From: Hymenobacter oligotrophus
Lineage (GTDB): Bacteria > Bacteroidota > Bacteroidia > Cytophagales > Hymenobacteraceae
Direction: 5' to 3'
NCBI RefSeq assembly: GCF_003574965.1
Contig: NZ_CP032317.1
Location: 372,001-436,000 of the forward strand
DNA length: 64,000 nucleotides
Position numbers and translations under genes: made by a program. The notes beneath the pieces were generated by a model. That model searched no databases, was not told where the DNA came from, and was given only the letters and a program-made list of their open reading frames with translations. Below are positions 1 through 8,050 of this stretch, piece by piece. Position 1 is the stretch's first letter, and each line of letters starts with the position of its first letter.

Positions 1-317
1 CCTACATCTACCAGGCGCGCCTGGGTATCTCGCCCATGATGCGCTCCATGAAGTACTCGCAGATGGTTGCCGAAACCTTGGCGCAGGCCAAAAAGCTGAA
101 CCCCGCCAACCCGCGCGCCTACTTGGTAGAAGCCAACAACGTATACTACACGCCCAAGATGTTTGGCGGCGGTGCCGAGGCCGCCAAGCCGCTTTTCGAG
201 GAGGCCAAAACCCGTTACGGTGCCTTCAAGCCTGCTTCGGATGTGGCCCCCAACTGGGGCGAGCGGCAAGTGCTGGGCCGCCTGAAGCAGTACGAGCAGA
301 CCACGGCCGCTAAGTAG
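1..317 (+). CDS. C-terminal part of a TPR-like protein (5' truncated)
   Basis: The reading frame is open from the window edge (first full codon at 3) to TAG at 315-317, giving about 104 residues of C-terminus. The text contains AKKLNPANPRAYLVEAN followed by FGGGAEAAKPLFEEA, which has the helix-turn-helix look of a degenerate TPR. From memory, a similar FGGG-KAKPLFE ending is common in Bacteroidota TPR proteins of unknown function. Catalytic residues are not evident. The N-terminus, and so any signal peptide, lies outside the window. A hairpin follows at 335-376. It is downstream of nothing visible and may not be cotranscribed with the kinase at 448. Confidence 0.7.
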   Translation, partial: YIYQARLGISPMMRSMKYSQMVAETLAQAKKLNPANPRAYLVEANNVYYTPKMFGGGAEAAKPLFEEAKTRYGAFKPASDVAPNWGERQVLGRLKQYEQTTAAK

Positions 318-334
318 TAGTGCCGTTCACGCCC

Positions 335-376
335 GCTGTCATTGTGCGGATTGTCCTTCGTCCACGCAATGACAGC
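335..376. terminator. Hairpin after the TPR-like gene
   Basis: Ten-base arms GCTGTCATTG and CAATGACAGC enclose a 22-nt loop, 18 nt after the stop codon of the first gene. There is no U-run, so it may be a weak terminator or a member of the GTCAT palindrome family rather than a canonical intrinsic terminator. Confidence 0.4.
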
Positions 377-447
377 CGGTGCTACCACTCTAGCGCAATG
401 CCAACGGCGCGTGTTACCTTGTTGCGGGCCCCCAATTTTACATTGCC

Positions 448-1590
448 ATGTCTACGCTGTTTCCGCCCACGCAGGAAGAATGCGACGCGCTTTATGCCCA
501 CAACCCCCAAATGCCGCCCGTGCAGTTTTGGAAGCGCTACACGCGCGGGCGTTGGTTGCGGCTGGGCCTCACCGTTCTGCTGCTCACGTTCGTCATCGGC
601 ACCCTGGCCTGCACTGAGTGCTGGGGCGACGCCCGCAAGATGACCGTGAACTACACCATGACGTTTGTGTACTCGCTCGGCTTGTGGCTCACCAATGGCT
701 ACGCCGTCGATTGGCTCGACCGGTACGCCAACTGGCGGCGTGAGCCGGTGAAGCGCTTGGTGCTCACGCTGCTCACCTCGTTGGGCGGCTCGCTGGTCGT
801 CATCACGGCTATCAACTTCTGGTTTCTGGTAATCTACCGGGGCTACGACCCATCGGTGATGCTGAAGCCCGGCGTAATGGCCCGGGTGATGTTTCCGCTG
901 CTGATTACCACCATTATTTCGCTGGTGCTGCACAGCCGCTCGTTCCTGATGAGCTGGCGCGAAGCCCTGATTCGTAACGAGCGGCTGCAAAAGGAAATGG
1001 CCCAGGCCGAGGCCCAAACCCTGCGCCAGCAGCTCGATCCGCACTTCATGTTCAATGCTCTGAACGCGCTGACCTCGCTGGTGGAGGAGGAACCCAAGCT
1101 GGCCGTGCGCTTCATTCGGCAGCTTTCGCAGGTGTACCGCTACGTGCTCGATGCCCGCGGCCGCGACGTGGTGTCCCTGCGTGATGAGTTGGAGTTTGCC
1201 GAGTCGTACCTGTTTTTGCAGCGCATCCGGTACGGCGAGGCCTTGCAAGTCGAGATGCCCGCACCCGACAGCGTTTCGGCGCAGGCCGTTGTGCCACCGC
1301 TAAGCCTGCAACTGCTCATCGAAAACGCGCTGAAGCACAACGTAGCCACGGCCGGCCAGCCCTTGTTCTTGCGCATCGCACTCGACGAGACCGGCCAGCG
1401 CCTGCGCGTTGTCAACAACCTGCGCCCGCGCCGCCTCGCCCCCGGCGAATCGACGAGCATTGGGCTGCCCAACCTGCAGGGCCGCTACCGCCACCTCACC
1501 AACGAGCAAGTGCAGGTGCAGCGCACCGATGCTGAATTTGTGGTAACCTTGCCCGTGCTGGCGCTCGAAAGCGAAACGGTGGCCGTTTAG
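448..1590 (+). CDS. LytS/YehU-type membrane sensor histidine kinase
   Basis: 380 aa. Four hydrophobic segments fall at roughly residues 38-56, 70-88, 108-130 and 150-170. A short coiled linker then leads to the His_kinase domain (PF06580 type) with the phosphoacceptor motif QQLDPHFMFNALN (His199) and the ATP-binding N-box LLIENALKHN. A C-terminal glycine-rich SIGLPNLQGR corresponds to the G-box. This family phosphorylates LytTR response regulators, and one begins 306 nt downstream at 1896, so the two are a likely pair. The ligand is unknown because there is no periplasmic domain of any size. A second kinase of the same architecture is at 6932-8005. Confidence 0.93.
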   Translation: MSTLFPPTQEECDALYAHNPQMPPVQFWKRYTRGRWLRLGLTVLLLTFVIGTLACTECWGDARKMTVNYTMTFVYSLGLWLTNGYAVDWLDRYANWRREPVKRLVLTLLTSLGGSLVVITAINFWFLVIYRGYDPSVMLKPGVMARVMFPLLITTIISLVLHSRSFLMSWREALIRNERLQKEMAQAEAQTLRQQLDPHFMFNALNALTSLVEEEPKLAVRFIRQLSQVYRYVLDARGRDVVSLRDELEFAESYLFLQRIRYGEALQVEMPAPDSVSAQAVVPPLSLQLLIENALKHNVATAGQPLFLRIALDETGQRLRVVNNLRPRRLAPGESTSIGLPNLQGRYRHLTNEQVQVQRTDAEFVVTLPVLALESETVAV

Positions 1591-1727
1591 CGCATACTTG
1601 TTTAGCTCTTTAGCTCGGAAAGCAAGCTGGTTAAATTCTCGTTATGCTTGATCTAACTTCTGTTTGTCGACGCATCTCGCCGGCTAGTAACCTCAACCAC
1701 CTAGTCCGTCATATCTAACCTCAGAAC

Positions 1728-1816
1728 GTCATGTCGAGCTTGTCGAGACATCTCGCTGGATAGTGTTTTCTATCCCACGTCAGCACGCGAGATGTCTCGA
1801 CTGCGCCCGACATGAC
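1728..1816. repeat. Dispersed palindrome, GTCATGTCGAGC family, copy 1
   Basis: An inverted repeat starts GTCATGTCGAGC and ends CGCCCGACATGAC, with inner arms GAGACATCTCGC and GCGAGATGTCTC around a 30-nt centre. It fills much of the 305-nt gap between the kinase and its regulator, where nothing else is evident. Related copies are at 5973, 10367, 11177 and 56231, with half copies near 11038 and 53011. It could fold in RNA and lower readthrough from kinase to regulator. Confidence 0.8.
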
Positions 1817-1895
1817 GTTCACGCGAAGCGGTGAAGAGATGCTTCGACAAGTTCCAGCTCATCCCTCTCAAACTCCACACCTCCCAAACTCTCGC

Positions 1896-2684
1896 ATGAC
1901 TGCGTTCATCATCGAAGACGAGCCGTTAGCCGCTAAGCGCCTTGCCGATTTGCTGCGCCGCCAGCAGCCCCCCGTGCAAGTGCTGGCTACTGCCGATTCG
2001 GTGGAAGCCGCCGTGGCCCTGCTCGAAACCGCCGCGCCGCCCGACGTACTCTTTCTGGATATTCACTTGGCCGATGGGCTGAGCTTCGAGCTGTTCGAGC
2101 GCGTGGAGGTGCGCTGCCCGGTTATCTTCACCACGGCCTACGACCAGTACGCCCTGCGGGCATTCAAAGTCAACAGCGTTGACTACCTGCTGAAGCCCAT
2201 TGACGAGGAAGAACTACAGGCGGCCCTGCACAAACTGCGGCAGCTGCGGGCCGCCGCCCCGGCCGCGGGCCCCAGTGCCCTAGGTCTCGACCCCGCGGTG
2301 CTGGCGCAGGTGCTGCAGCAGTTGCAGCCGCAGCAACAGCAATACAAAAAGCAGTTTGTGGTGAAGGTAGGGGAGCACCTAAAGGTGATACCCGTGGAGC
2401 AGGTAAGCTACTTTTTCAGCCTCGAAAAAGCCACCTTCGTGCAGACGCGCGAAAACCGCCGCTTCGTGCTCGACCAGACCCTGGAGCAGCTCGAAAAGAT
2501 GCTCGATCCGCAGCAGTTTTTCCGCCTGAACCGCGCCTACTTGGTGCACCACGCCGCCATTCAGGACATCATTCACTACACCAACTCGCGCCTGAAAACC
2601 ACCTTGGCACCGGCCTCGCCCGAGGGTGACGTGCTCGTGAGCCGCGAACGGGTGTCGGCGTTCCGGGCCTGGCTCGACCGGTAG
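1896..2684 (+). CDS. LytTR-family response regulator
   Basis: 262 aa from ATG 1896. A longer frame from 1812 adds 28 residues that overlap the upstream palindrome and look non-coding. The receiver domain (about 1-120) carries acidic E7-D8-E9, phosphoacceptor D55 in FLDIHLADG and the conserved Lys in YLLKPI. A Q-rich linker (about 135-155) leads to a LytTR DNA-binding domain (about 160-262) with FFRLNRAYLVHH. LytTR proteins bind direct repeats upstream of target promoters. It is the probable partner of the kinase at 448-1590 and a paralogue of the regulator at 6122-6895. Confidence 0.93.
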   Translation: MTAFIIEDEPLAAKRLADLLRRQQPPVQVLATADSVEAAVALLETAAPPDVLFLDIHLADGLSFELFERVEVRCPVIFTTAYDQYALRAFKVNSVDYLLKPIDEEELQAALHKLRQLRAAAPAAGPSALGLDPAVLAQVLQQLQPQQQQYKKQFVVKVGEHLKVIPVEQVSYFFSLEKATFVQTRENRRFVLDQTLEQLEKMLDPQQFFRLNRAYLVHHAAIQDIIHYTNSRLKTTLAPASPEGDVLVSRERVSAFRAWLDR

Positions 2685-2826
2685 CGCGCTGCCATGTGCT
2701 CGGCCCTGCAAAACCAGCCCACGCGCCGCTACAGCCCTGCAGTGGTGCGGGCAGCTTACTGGGTTTCAACCCTAGGTAATCCGCTGTTTACGGCTTTGCA
2801 ACAGCGAACTGGTTAATCACGAAGGT

Positions 2827-2851
2827 AAAAACGAGCGGGACGCTTGTTTTT
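2827..2851. terminator. Bidirectional intrinsic terminator
   Basis: AAAAACGAGCG and CGCTTGTTTTT pair (one G-U) around a 3-nt loop, with T-runs on both strands. It lies between the LytTR gene (ending at 2684) and the convergent lipoprotein gene (ending at 2951) and suits both. Confidence 0.65.
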
Positions 2852-2950
2852 CTACGGCATTAAGTCCGGCCCGCGTTACCGTTGTTGCGCCTTGCACCGT
2901 ATTAGTATAAGTTTCTTAAGCTGCAGAAACCCTCGCAGTGCCTGCTTAGC

Positions 2951-3637
2951 TCAGTATGTGATCCGCTGTGCTCCAATAGTTGCTCCGACAACGGGGTGGG
3001 TAGTTTTGCCCACCTTCGTTACTAGCGTTAGGTGAAGCGTGATGGAGTCTTTCTGCAGGAAGTATTTCGCCGCTACGAATTTTTGTCCGTCTTTCTGGCT
3101 GGTTATAAAACCAAGCAACGCGGCCTTCGTTGTGTCCGTCCCCTGCAACAGCCGGTGAAATTTTTTGCTGTCCGCCTTGATGTACTGGTTATCAAATAAC
3201 GCGGGGTTATAATCGCTCGTTGTCAAGCTGCGCAGCACCCGGTGAAGTTTGGCGAGTTCTGCGCTGTACACGGGCATATCGCTTGCCGGAAAAGTAAACT
3301 TGTGGGTCTCGTTACCGATCTGAAAGGCGACTTGGTAATAATCATAGCCGCCTGTGCCGCCTCGCTCATACAGTTGGAACAACTCGTGTGCACATGCCGT
3401 CGCCGGAAAACGCAAGTCTCCCAGCTTTTCAGGCGTCATGCCCTGCGGGTTTTTAATGAGCGCCGCAACGTAGCGGCCGTCATAGTCGTCTTTCCGGCTT
3501 GTCTTGTTAATGCCCGTTTGAATCGAGACAGTGGCTTTATAACGGTTGGCTAATTTTTGCACCAAGCTGCGTTTTTCCTCCGAAGTACAGCCACTGAACA
3601 GGAGTGCGGCTAGAGCGAAAATTCCAAACTTGTGCAT
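2951..3637 (-). CDS. Putative lipoprotein of unknown function
   Basis: 228 aa. The N-terminus MHKFGIFALAALLFSGCTSEE is a short lipoprotein signal with lipobox LFSGC, so Cys17 should be lipidated. The mature part has mixed polarity and is rich in Lys, Tyr and Thr, with no motif I recognise. Its base composition is visibly less GC-rich than the neighbours, which may mean recent acquisition. It stands alone on this strand between a terminator (2827-2851) and a 200-nt gap without genes. I cannot assign a function. Confidence 0.7.
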   Translation of the reverse strand: MHKFGIFALAALLFSGCTSEEKRSLVQKLANRYKATVSIQTGINKTSRKDDYDGRYVAALIKNPQGMTPEKLGDLRFPATACAHELFQLYERGGTGGYDYYQVAFQIGNETHKFTFPASDMPVYSAELAKLHRVLRSLTTSDYNPALFDNQYIKADSKKFHRLLQGTDTTKAALLGFITSQKDGQKFVAAKYFLQKDSITLHLTLVTKVGKTTHPVVGATIGAQRITY

Positions 3638-3806
3638 CGTATAAAAGTAATGTCTGGCTGCGAAACCGCTGCAAGCATGACAATAGGGGCCATGCGGCAG
3701 CCTGTATAGCTTCGAAATTTTTGGCTAGGGTACACAAAGAAACCGACAACTCACCGCACAACCTACCCTTGCCATATCGGCAAGGCCGTTAATAATTTCG
3801 GGCGCT

Positions 3807-3842
3807 GTCACGTTTTCCAAACGGTGGTTCAGAAAACGTGAC
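3807..3842. promoter_or_regulatory. Perfect 11-bp inverted repeat over the GAF gene start
   Basis: GTCACGTTTTC and GAAAACGTGAC are exact complements with a 14-nt spacer. The right arm covers the GTG at 3838. It could be an operator for a dimeric repressor or an RNA hairpin hiding the start codon. It also raises the chance that translation starts at the downstream ATG 3946. Confidence 0.55.
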
Positions 3843-4479
3843 GGCTGCCACACCTACCTTAGTTTACCCACAGCTCTTCGGCCCGCGACAGGCCAACCAA
3901 CCTAGGCTGGCAACCGTACCGGCAACACTTGCCAAGCTGCTGCCTATGCCCGCTCCCAATACTGCCCAACTCGAACAAACCCTAGGTCAGGGAAAAGCGC
4001 CCGAAGCCGCCCTCGAGGAGGCACTAGCCCAAATCGGCCATTACCTGCGCGCCGACCGGTGCTTTTTGTACGTGCGCAACCCCGAGCGGGGCCGCGGCCG
4101 CATTGCCTTGGTGTGGCGCCTCGACGATGCCGTGCCCGACCCGCGGCACCCGTGGCAAGACGACACCGGCGAGCTGCCCGAGCAAGACCCGCTGTTTCGG
4201 GCGGCGCTGGCGGCCAAGCCATCGGTGTACGTGGAGGATGTGGAAGCGGCAGGCCCGGAGGTGCTTAACCGCGCGTTCGAGCACAAAACCTTTGGGCACC
4301 GGGCGCTGGTGCACGGCCACATTGTGGACGCAGCCGGCCAGCTGTGGGGCATTTTGCAGCCGTGTGTATTTGGCCACCCGCGCCACTGGACGACGGCGGA
4401 GCGGGAATACGTAGAAGCCGCCTTGCCGCTGCTGCTGCCCGTGGTGCAGGCCTACATGCAGGGGCGGGCTACCGACTAG
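3838..4479 (+). CDS. GAF-domain protein
   Basis: 213 aa from GTG 3838, or 177 aa from the internal ATG 3946, which may be the true start because residues 1-35 are low in pattern and overlap a perfect inverted repeat. From about residue 50 the sequence fits a single GAF fold: a helix EAALEEALAQIGHYLRADRCFLYV, a second block around RALVHGHIVDAAGQLWGIL, and a terminal helix WTTAEREYVEAALPLLLPVVQAY. Similar GAF modules are found on the sensory side of cyanobacterial and Bacteroidota kinases, but no output domain is attached. The ligand is unknown, with no obvious bilin Cys. It may be a stand-alone sensor. Confidence 0.65.
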   Translation: MTAATPTLVYPQLFGPRQANQPRLATVPATLAKLLPMPAPNTAQLEQTLGQGKAPEAALEEALAQIGHYLRADRCFLYVRNPERGRGRIALVWRLDDAVPDPRHPWQDDTGELPEQDPLFRAALAAKPSVYVEDVEAAGPEVLNRAFEHKTFGHRALVHGHIVDAAGQLWGILQPCVFGHPRHWTTAEREYVEAALPLLLPVVQAYMQGRATD

Positions 4480-4500
4480 CCATTCCCTAGGTAGCGCGGG

Positions 4501-5145
4501 TTACTGGGCTGATTGGGTGCCGTTCAGCTCGTGTTGCAGGGCTTCGAAAAACAGGCCCACGTGGTAGCCATCGGCCAGGCCGTGGTGCACGTTTACGGCC
4601 ACGGGCATCAGCAGCTGCTGGCCTACGCGGCGGTAGCGCCCCACCGAAAGTTTAGGGATGCTGTCGGGGTGCGAGTAGGAGCGGGCGTGGGTAAGGCCCG
4701 TAAACGACAGCCACGGAATGGCCGAAAAGTGCACCACATCGAGGCGAGCCGCGTTGGGCGTGAGCCGCAAGCCGGTGCTCTGCTGCACGGCCTCCATTTC
4801 GGCCGCTAGGCCTAGGCCAAACTGCGTCAGATCGGCGGCGTAGGGCACAAAGGAGAAAGCGAAAGTGGAATCGGGGCGGGTGAGCGTCGCCGATACGTGC
4901 ACCTCGTCGTAGCAATACACCTGCCCAGCCTCGATGCGGTAGCGGAACGCCTCTACTTGATTAACGGCGCGCAGCACCGCGTGCAGGTACACCTGAAAAA
5001 ACGAGACACCTAGGGCTTTGGCACGCTCGTAGGCCCGGCTTACCTCCACATCGGCCACGAGGCCAAAAAAAGGCTCTTCGAAGGCGGAGAAAAAGGCAAA
5101 ATGCTCGCGGCGGTTCCAGCTGGCTAAGTCGATCGGCTGCTTCAT
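4501..5145 (-). CDS. Type A chloramphenicol acetyltransferase-like protein
   Basis: 214 aa from ATG 5145. A TTG-initiated form three residues longer is less likely. The CAT active-site motif is present as HHGLADGYHVG (canonical HHAVCDGFHVG), with the catalytic His and the Asp after it. Other CAT landmarks are the N-terminal IDLASWNRREHFAFF and a central block around PWLSFTGLTHAR. CATs are cytoplasmic trimers that move acetyl from acetyl-CoA to a hydroxyl acceptor. The gene is divergent from the HAD gene with a 53-nt gap and no mobile elements nearby, so it looks like a resident member. Chloramphenicol as substrate is not shown. Confidence 0.88.
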   Translation of the reverse strand: MKQPIDLASWNRREHFAFFSAFEEPFFGLVADVEVSRAYERAKALGVSFFQVYLHAVLRAVNQVEAFRYRIEAGQVYCYDEVHVSATLTRPDSTFAFSFVPYAADLTQFGLGLAAEMEAVQQSTGLRLTPNAARLDVVHFSAIPWLSFTGLTHARSYSHPDSIPKLSVGRYRRVGQQLLMPVAVNVHHGLADGYHVGLFFEALQHELNGTQSAQ

Positions 5146-5160
5146 GGGGCGCAAGTTCGG

Positions 5161-5168
5161 TAACTTTG
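5161..5168 (+). promoter_or_regulatory. -7 box TAACTTTG
   Basis: A match to the Bacteroidota TAnnTTTG box 31 nt before ATG 5199. It overlaps the TTG (5166) of a longer reading frame, which argues against that start. No clear -33 TTTG is seen. Confidence 0.5.
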
Positions 5169-5198
5169 CCCGGCATCCATACGCTTATCATTGCCCCC

Positions 5199-5912
5199 AT
5201 GCCTGCTCCCAAGCTCGTGGCCTTCGATGCCGACGACACGCTGTGGCCCAACCAGCCGCACTACGACTACGCCGAAGCCCAACTTTACGAACTGCTGACC
5301 CACTACGCCGACGCCGACACCCTGGGTCAGCACTTCTACCAGGTGCAGCGCCGCAACCTGCCGCTGTTGGGCTACGGGGCCAAGTCGTTTATGCTGGGCA
5401 TGATTGAGACGGTAATCGAGCTGACCGATGGCCGCGTAACGGGCCACGAAATTCAGCAGATACTCGACCACGGCAAGCGCCTGCTCAGTTTTCCCATCGA
5501 GCCGTTGCCCCACGTGCCCGAGGTGCTAACCACCCTCAAAGAGCGCGAAATACCGCTGATGCTGCTCACCAAAGGCGACCTGTTCGACCAGGAAAGCAAG
5601 CTGGCCCGCTCGGGCCTGGGCGAGTACTTCGACCACCTGGAAATTGTGAGCGAAAAGAACGAGGACACCTACCGCCGCATTCTGGCGCGCTACCAGTTGC
5701 AGCCCCAGGAGTTCCTGATGATCGGCAACTCGCTGAAATCCGACGTGCTGCCCGTAGCGCGCCTAGGTGCCCACGCCGTGTACGTGCCCTACCACACCAC
5801 CTGGATAATGGAGCAAGTACCCGCCAAAGAACTCGAAGGCGTGGCCTTCCACCGGATCAGTTCCCTTGCCGAAGTACCCGATCACCTGACGGAGCTGGAG
5901 ATGCTCAGGTAG
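5199..5912 (+). CDS. HAD-superfamily hydrolase (YjjG-like)
   Basis: 237 aa from ATG 5199, which sits eight residues before motif I. Motif I is FDADDTLW (nucleophile and acid Asp), motif II is the Thr in MLLTKGD, motif III is a Lys near SEKNEDTY, and motif IV is MIGNSLKSDV. The helical cap between motifs I and II (about residues 20-100) marks a subfamily I phosphatase. Members remove phosphate from nucleotides or small phosphometabolites. Here the substrate cannot be told from the sequence. The frame opened at TTG 5166 overlaps the -7 box and was set aside. Confidence 0.88.
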   Translation: MPAPKLVAFDADDTLWPNQPHYDYAEAQLYELLTHYADADTLGQHFYQVQRRNLPLLGYGAKSFMLGMIETVIELTDGRVTGHEIQQILDHGKRLLSFPIEPLPHVPEVLTTLKEREIPLMLLTKGDLFDQESKLARSGLGEYFDHLEIVSEKNEDTYRRILARYQLQPQEFLMIGNSLKSDVLPVARLGAHAVYVPYHTTWIMEQVPAKELEGVAFHRISSLAEVPDHLTELEMLR

Positions 5913-5972
5913 ATAATTACTGGGTTTACAACCAAGGCGCCACAGAACCCCGGCTTTATTGTTGGCAATGGT

Positions 5973-6072
5973 GTCATCCTGAGCAAAGCGAAGGACCTTA
6001 CCACGTTGGATAGCAACTATCTGGCGTATGTCGTGCAGACGTGGTAAGGTCCTTCGCTTTGCTCAGGATGAC
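5973..6072. repeat. Long palindrome with perfect 33-bp arms, GTCATCCTGAGC variant
   Basis: The left arm begins GTCATCCTGAGCAAAGCGAA and the right arm is its exact complement ending GCTCAGGATGAC, with a 34-nt centre. It lies between the convergent HAD and LytTR genes and could act as a bidirectional terminator. It is a sequence variant of the GTCATGTCGAGC family. Confidence 0.85.
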
Positions 6073-6121
6073 AATTTTAACAGTTAGCCAGAGCTGGCAG
6101 GATTAGACGTTAGGTTCACTA

Positions 6122-6895
6122 TTACCCCTCCAGCCAACTCTTTACCGCCGCGGCTTTCTCGCGGCTTACGATTACCTCGTCGGCAGGCGCGGGTTGCAAA
6201 TCAAGCTTGAGTTTGCCGTTGAACCACGGATGCAGGCGCTGCACCGCCGGCAACTGCGCAATGAACTGGCGGTTGAGGCGGAAAAACAGTTTGGCATCGA
6301 GCAATTGCTCGAGCTGCTCCAGGGTATAATCGACGAGGTAACGCTGGCCTAGGAGGGTAACAAGCGTAACGGTTTCGTTGCGGCTCTGAAACCACGCAAT
6401 GTCGGTGGCCTGAACGGGGAGCAGTTGCTCGCCTTGGCGCACCAGAAAGCGTGTTTTGGGTTGCGGTGCGGCCGAGGACGTGTTGGTGTTCAGCAAGCTT
6501 TGCAGGCGCTGCGCCACCTCCGAAGCGGCCAGGGCGGGGCTATGCCACTGCCGTAGTTTTTGCAGCGCCGTTTGCAGCTCGGCGAGCTTAATAGGCTTCA
6601 GCAGGTAATCAACGCTGTGGGTTTTAAAAGCTTGCAGGGCGTACTGGTCGTAGGCCGTGGTGAAGATGACGGGCGTGGTTACCACCAACTGATCGAATAC
6701 ATCGAGGCTGATGCCGTCGGCGAGGTGGATATCGGCCAGAATGAGGTGCGGCTCGGGGTGGGTACGCAGCCACTCCACGGCCCCGGCTACGGTGTCGCAG
6801 TGGGCTACTACCTGGGCATCGGGGGCGGCTTGGGCCAGCAACCGCTGCAGCCGCTCGGCCGCCGGGTATTCGTCTTCGAGCAGTAAAACGTTCAT
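6122..6895 (-). CDS. LytTR-family response regulator (second pair)
   Basis: 257 aa. The receiver domain has E7-D8-E9, D55 in LADIHLADG and YLLKPI. The LytTR domain runs from about 150 to the end, with FFRLNRQFIAQ. It is the last gene of a minus-strand operon (9401 to 6122), 36 nt after the kinase at 6932. Similarity to the regulator at 1896-2684 is strong across both domains (for example FTTAYDQYALxAFKxxSVDYLLKPI), so the two systems look like paralogues. Confidence 0.93.
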   Translation of the reverse strand: MNVLLLEDEYPAAERLQRLLAQAAPDAQVVAHCDTVAGAVEWLRTHPEPHLILADIHLADGISLDVFDQLVVTTPVIFTTAYDQYALQAFKTHSVDYLLKPIKLAELQTALQKLRQWHSPALAASEVAQRLQSLLNTNTSSAAPQPKTRFLVRQGEQLLPVQATDIAWFQSRNETVTLVTLLGQRYLVDYTLEQLEQLLDAKLFFRLNRQFIAQLPAVQRLHPWFNGKLKLDLQPAPADEVIVSREKAAAVKSWLEG

Positions 6896-6931
6896 CGGGG
6901 AGTGCGGTGCCGAGTAAGGGTTGAGGCGGAG

Positions 6932-8005
6932 CTACCTAGGGCTGCTTTCGTTTAGCAAGGCCGGGTTGCCGTGCTCGGTGCCGAGTTGCTCGGGCTGCAG
7001 CAATGGTAACCGCACGCCAAACGTAGCGGCTTCGTCGAGCACCGCTACGGGGCGTTGCGGGGCCAGCAAAGCGTATCGCTCGCGGATGTTGCGCAGGCCC
7101 ATGCCGGTGCTCGGCCCGAGGCTGGTGGTGCGGGCGCGGCGGGCATTGTGCACCGTTAGCCAGCCATCGGCGGTGGCAGCTACGTGCACGTGCAGCGGGT
7201 TTTGGCGCGAGGCTTCGTTGTGCTTCAGGGCGTTTTCGATGAGCAGCTGCACGCTAAGCGGGGCCACCCAGTGCGCGAGCAGCGCCTCGGGTACCGCCAG
7301 GCTCACCTGCAGGTTGTCGCGCAGGCGGGCTTTTTGCAGGGCTACGTAGGCCTCCACAAACGCCAACTCTTCGTGCAGCGGCACCAGGCTCCGCTCGCGG
7401 CTCAGCAGCACGTAGCGGTACACATCGGCGAGGCGCTCCACAAAGTCCTGCGCGGGCTCGTTGTCGGGCTCGATGAGGGCCGAGAGCGTGTTGAGCGAGT
7501 TGAACAGAAAATGCGGATCGAGCTGCTGCTGCAGGGCTTCGAGCTGGGCGCGTTGGTTGGCGCTTTGCAACTGCTCGGCCCGCCGCACGTTTTGCTCCCA
7601 CTGCAGAAAAAAGTGCCGACTCTCGTAGCCCAGCTGCACCACCGTGGTAGGTATCAGATCGAAGATGATTTGGCTAATGACGAACGGCGGCTCGAGGCTG
7701 AAGTAGCGCGGCATGAGCAGGTGCATAAGCGCCACTAAGCCAATGGTAGCCAGGCTGGTGTAGAGCAAGCTGCCCACGGCCAGCCACCACAGGCGCCGGG
7801 CCGTTTGGTGCACCTCCGGAAAGCATTGCAGCAACACATCCCAGAGGGCGCGGTTGCCCAGCCACAGCACCGCCGTAAAGAGCAGCGACACCGCCCAACT
7901 AACCAAGAACACCGGCCACGAGAGCAAGTGGCCGCCGTTGCCCAGCAGCACAATCAGCAGGCTGAGCAGCGGTATTCCGATTAGGCGAATGCGACGGTCG
8001 TTCAT
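6932..8005 (-). CDS. LytS/YehU-type membrane sensor histidine kinase (second pair)
   Basis: 357 aa from ATG 8005. A GTG frame from 8050 would start directly after the previous stop and adds 15 unlikely residues. Four membrane segments lie in the first 130 residues, then a coiled linker, the phosphoacceptor motif QQLDPHFLFNSLN (His165), the N-box LLIENALKHN and the G-box GMGLRNIRERYALL. It should phosphorylate the LytTR protein encoded 36 nt downstream. Its place in an operon with two other membrane proteins (8051-9401) suggests they share a stimulus, perhaps in the envelope. Confidence 0.92.
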   Translation of the reverse strand: MNDRRIRLIGIPLLSLLIVLLGNGGHLLSWPVFLVSWAVSLLFTAVLWLGNRALWDVLLQCFPEVHQTARRLWWLAVGSLLYTSLATIGLVALMHLLMPRYFSLEPPFVISQIIFDLIPTTVVQLGYESRHFFLQWEQNVRRAEQLQSANQRAQLEALQQQLDPHFLFNSLNTLSALIEPDNEPAQDFVERLADVYRYVLLSRERSLVPLHEELAFVEAYVALQKARLRDNLQVSLAVPEALLAHWVAPLSVQLLIENALKHNEASRQNPLHVHVAATADGWLTVHNARRARTTSLGPSTGMGLRNIRERYALLAPQRPVAVLDEAATFGVRLPLLQPEQLGTEHGNPALLNESSPR

Positions 8006-8050
8006 GGCGAAGAGCTGACGGCCCCTGGGCAGCGCCGTGAAGATAACCAC

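Noticed and set aside
4501-5145. CAT-like gene as an acquired chloramphenicol resistance determinant
   Set aside because: The active-site motif is there, but codon use is like that of the neighbours and no mobile element, integron or resistance partner lies nearby. Only the family assignment is kept.
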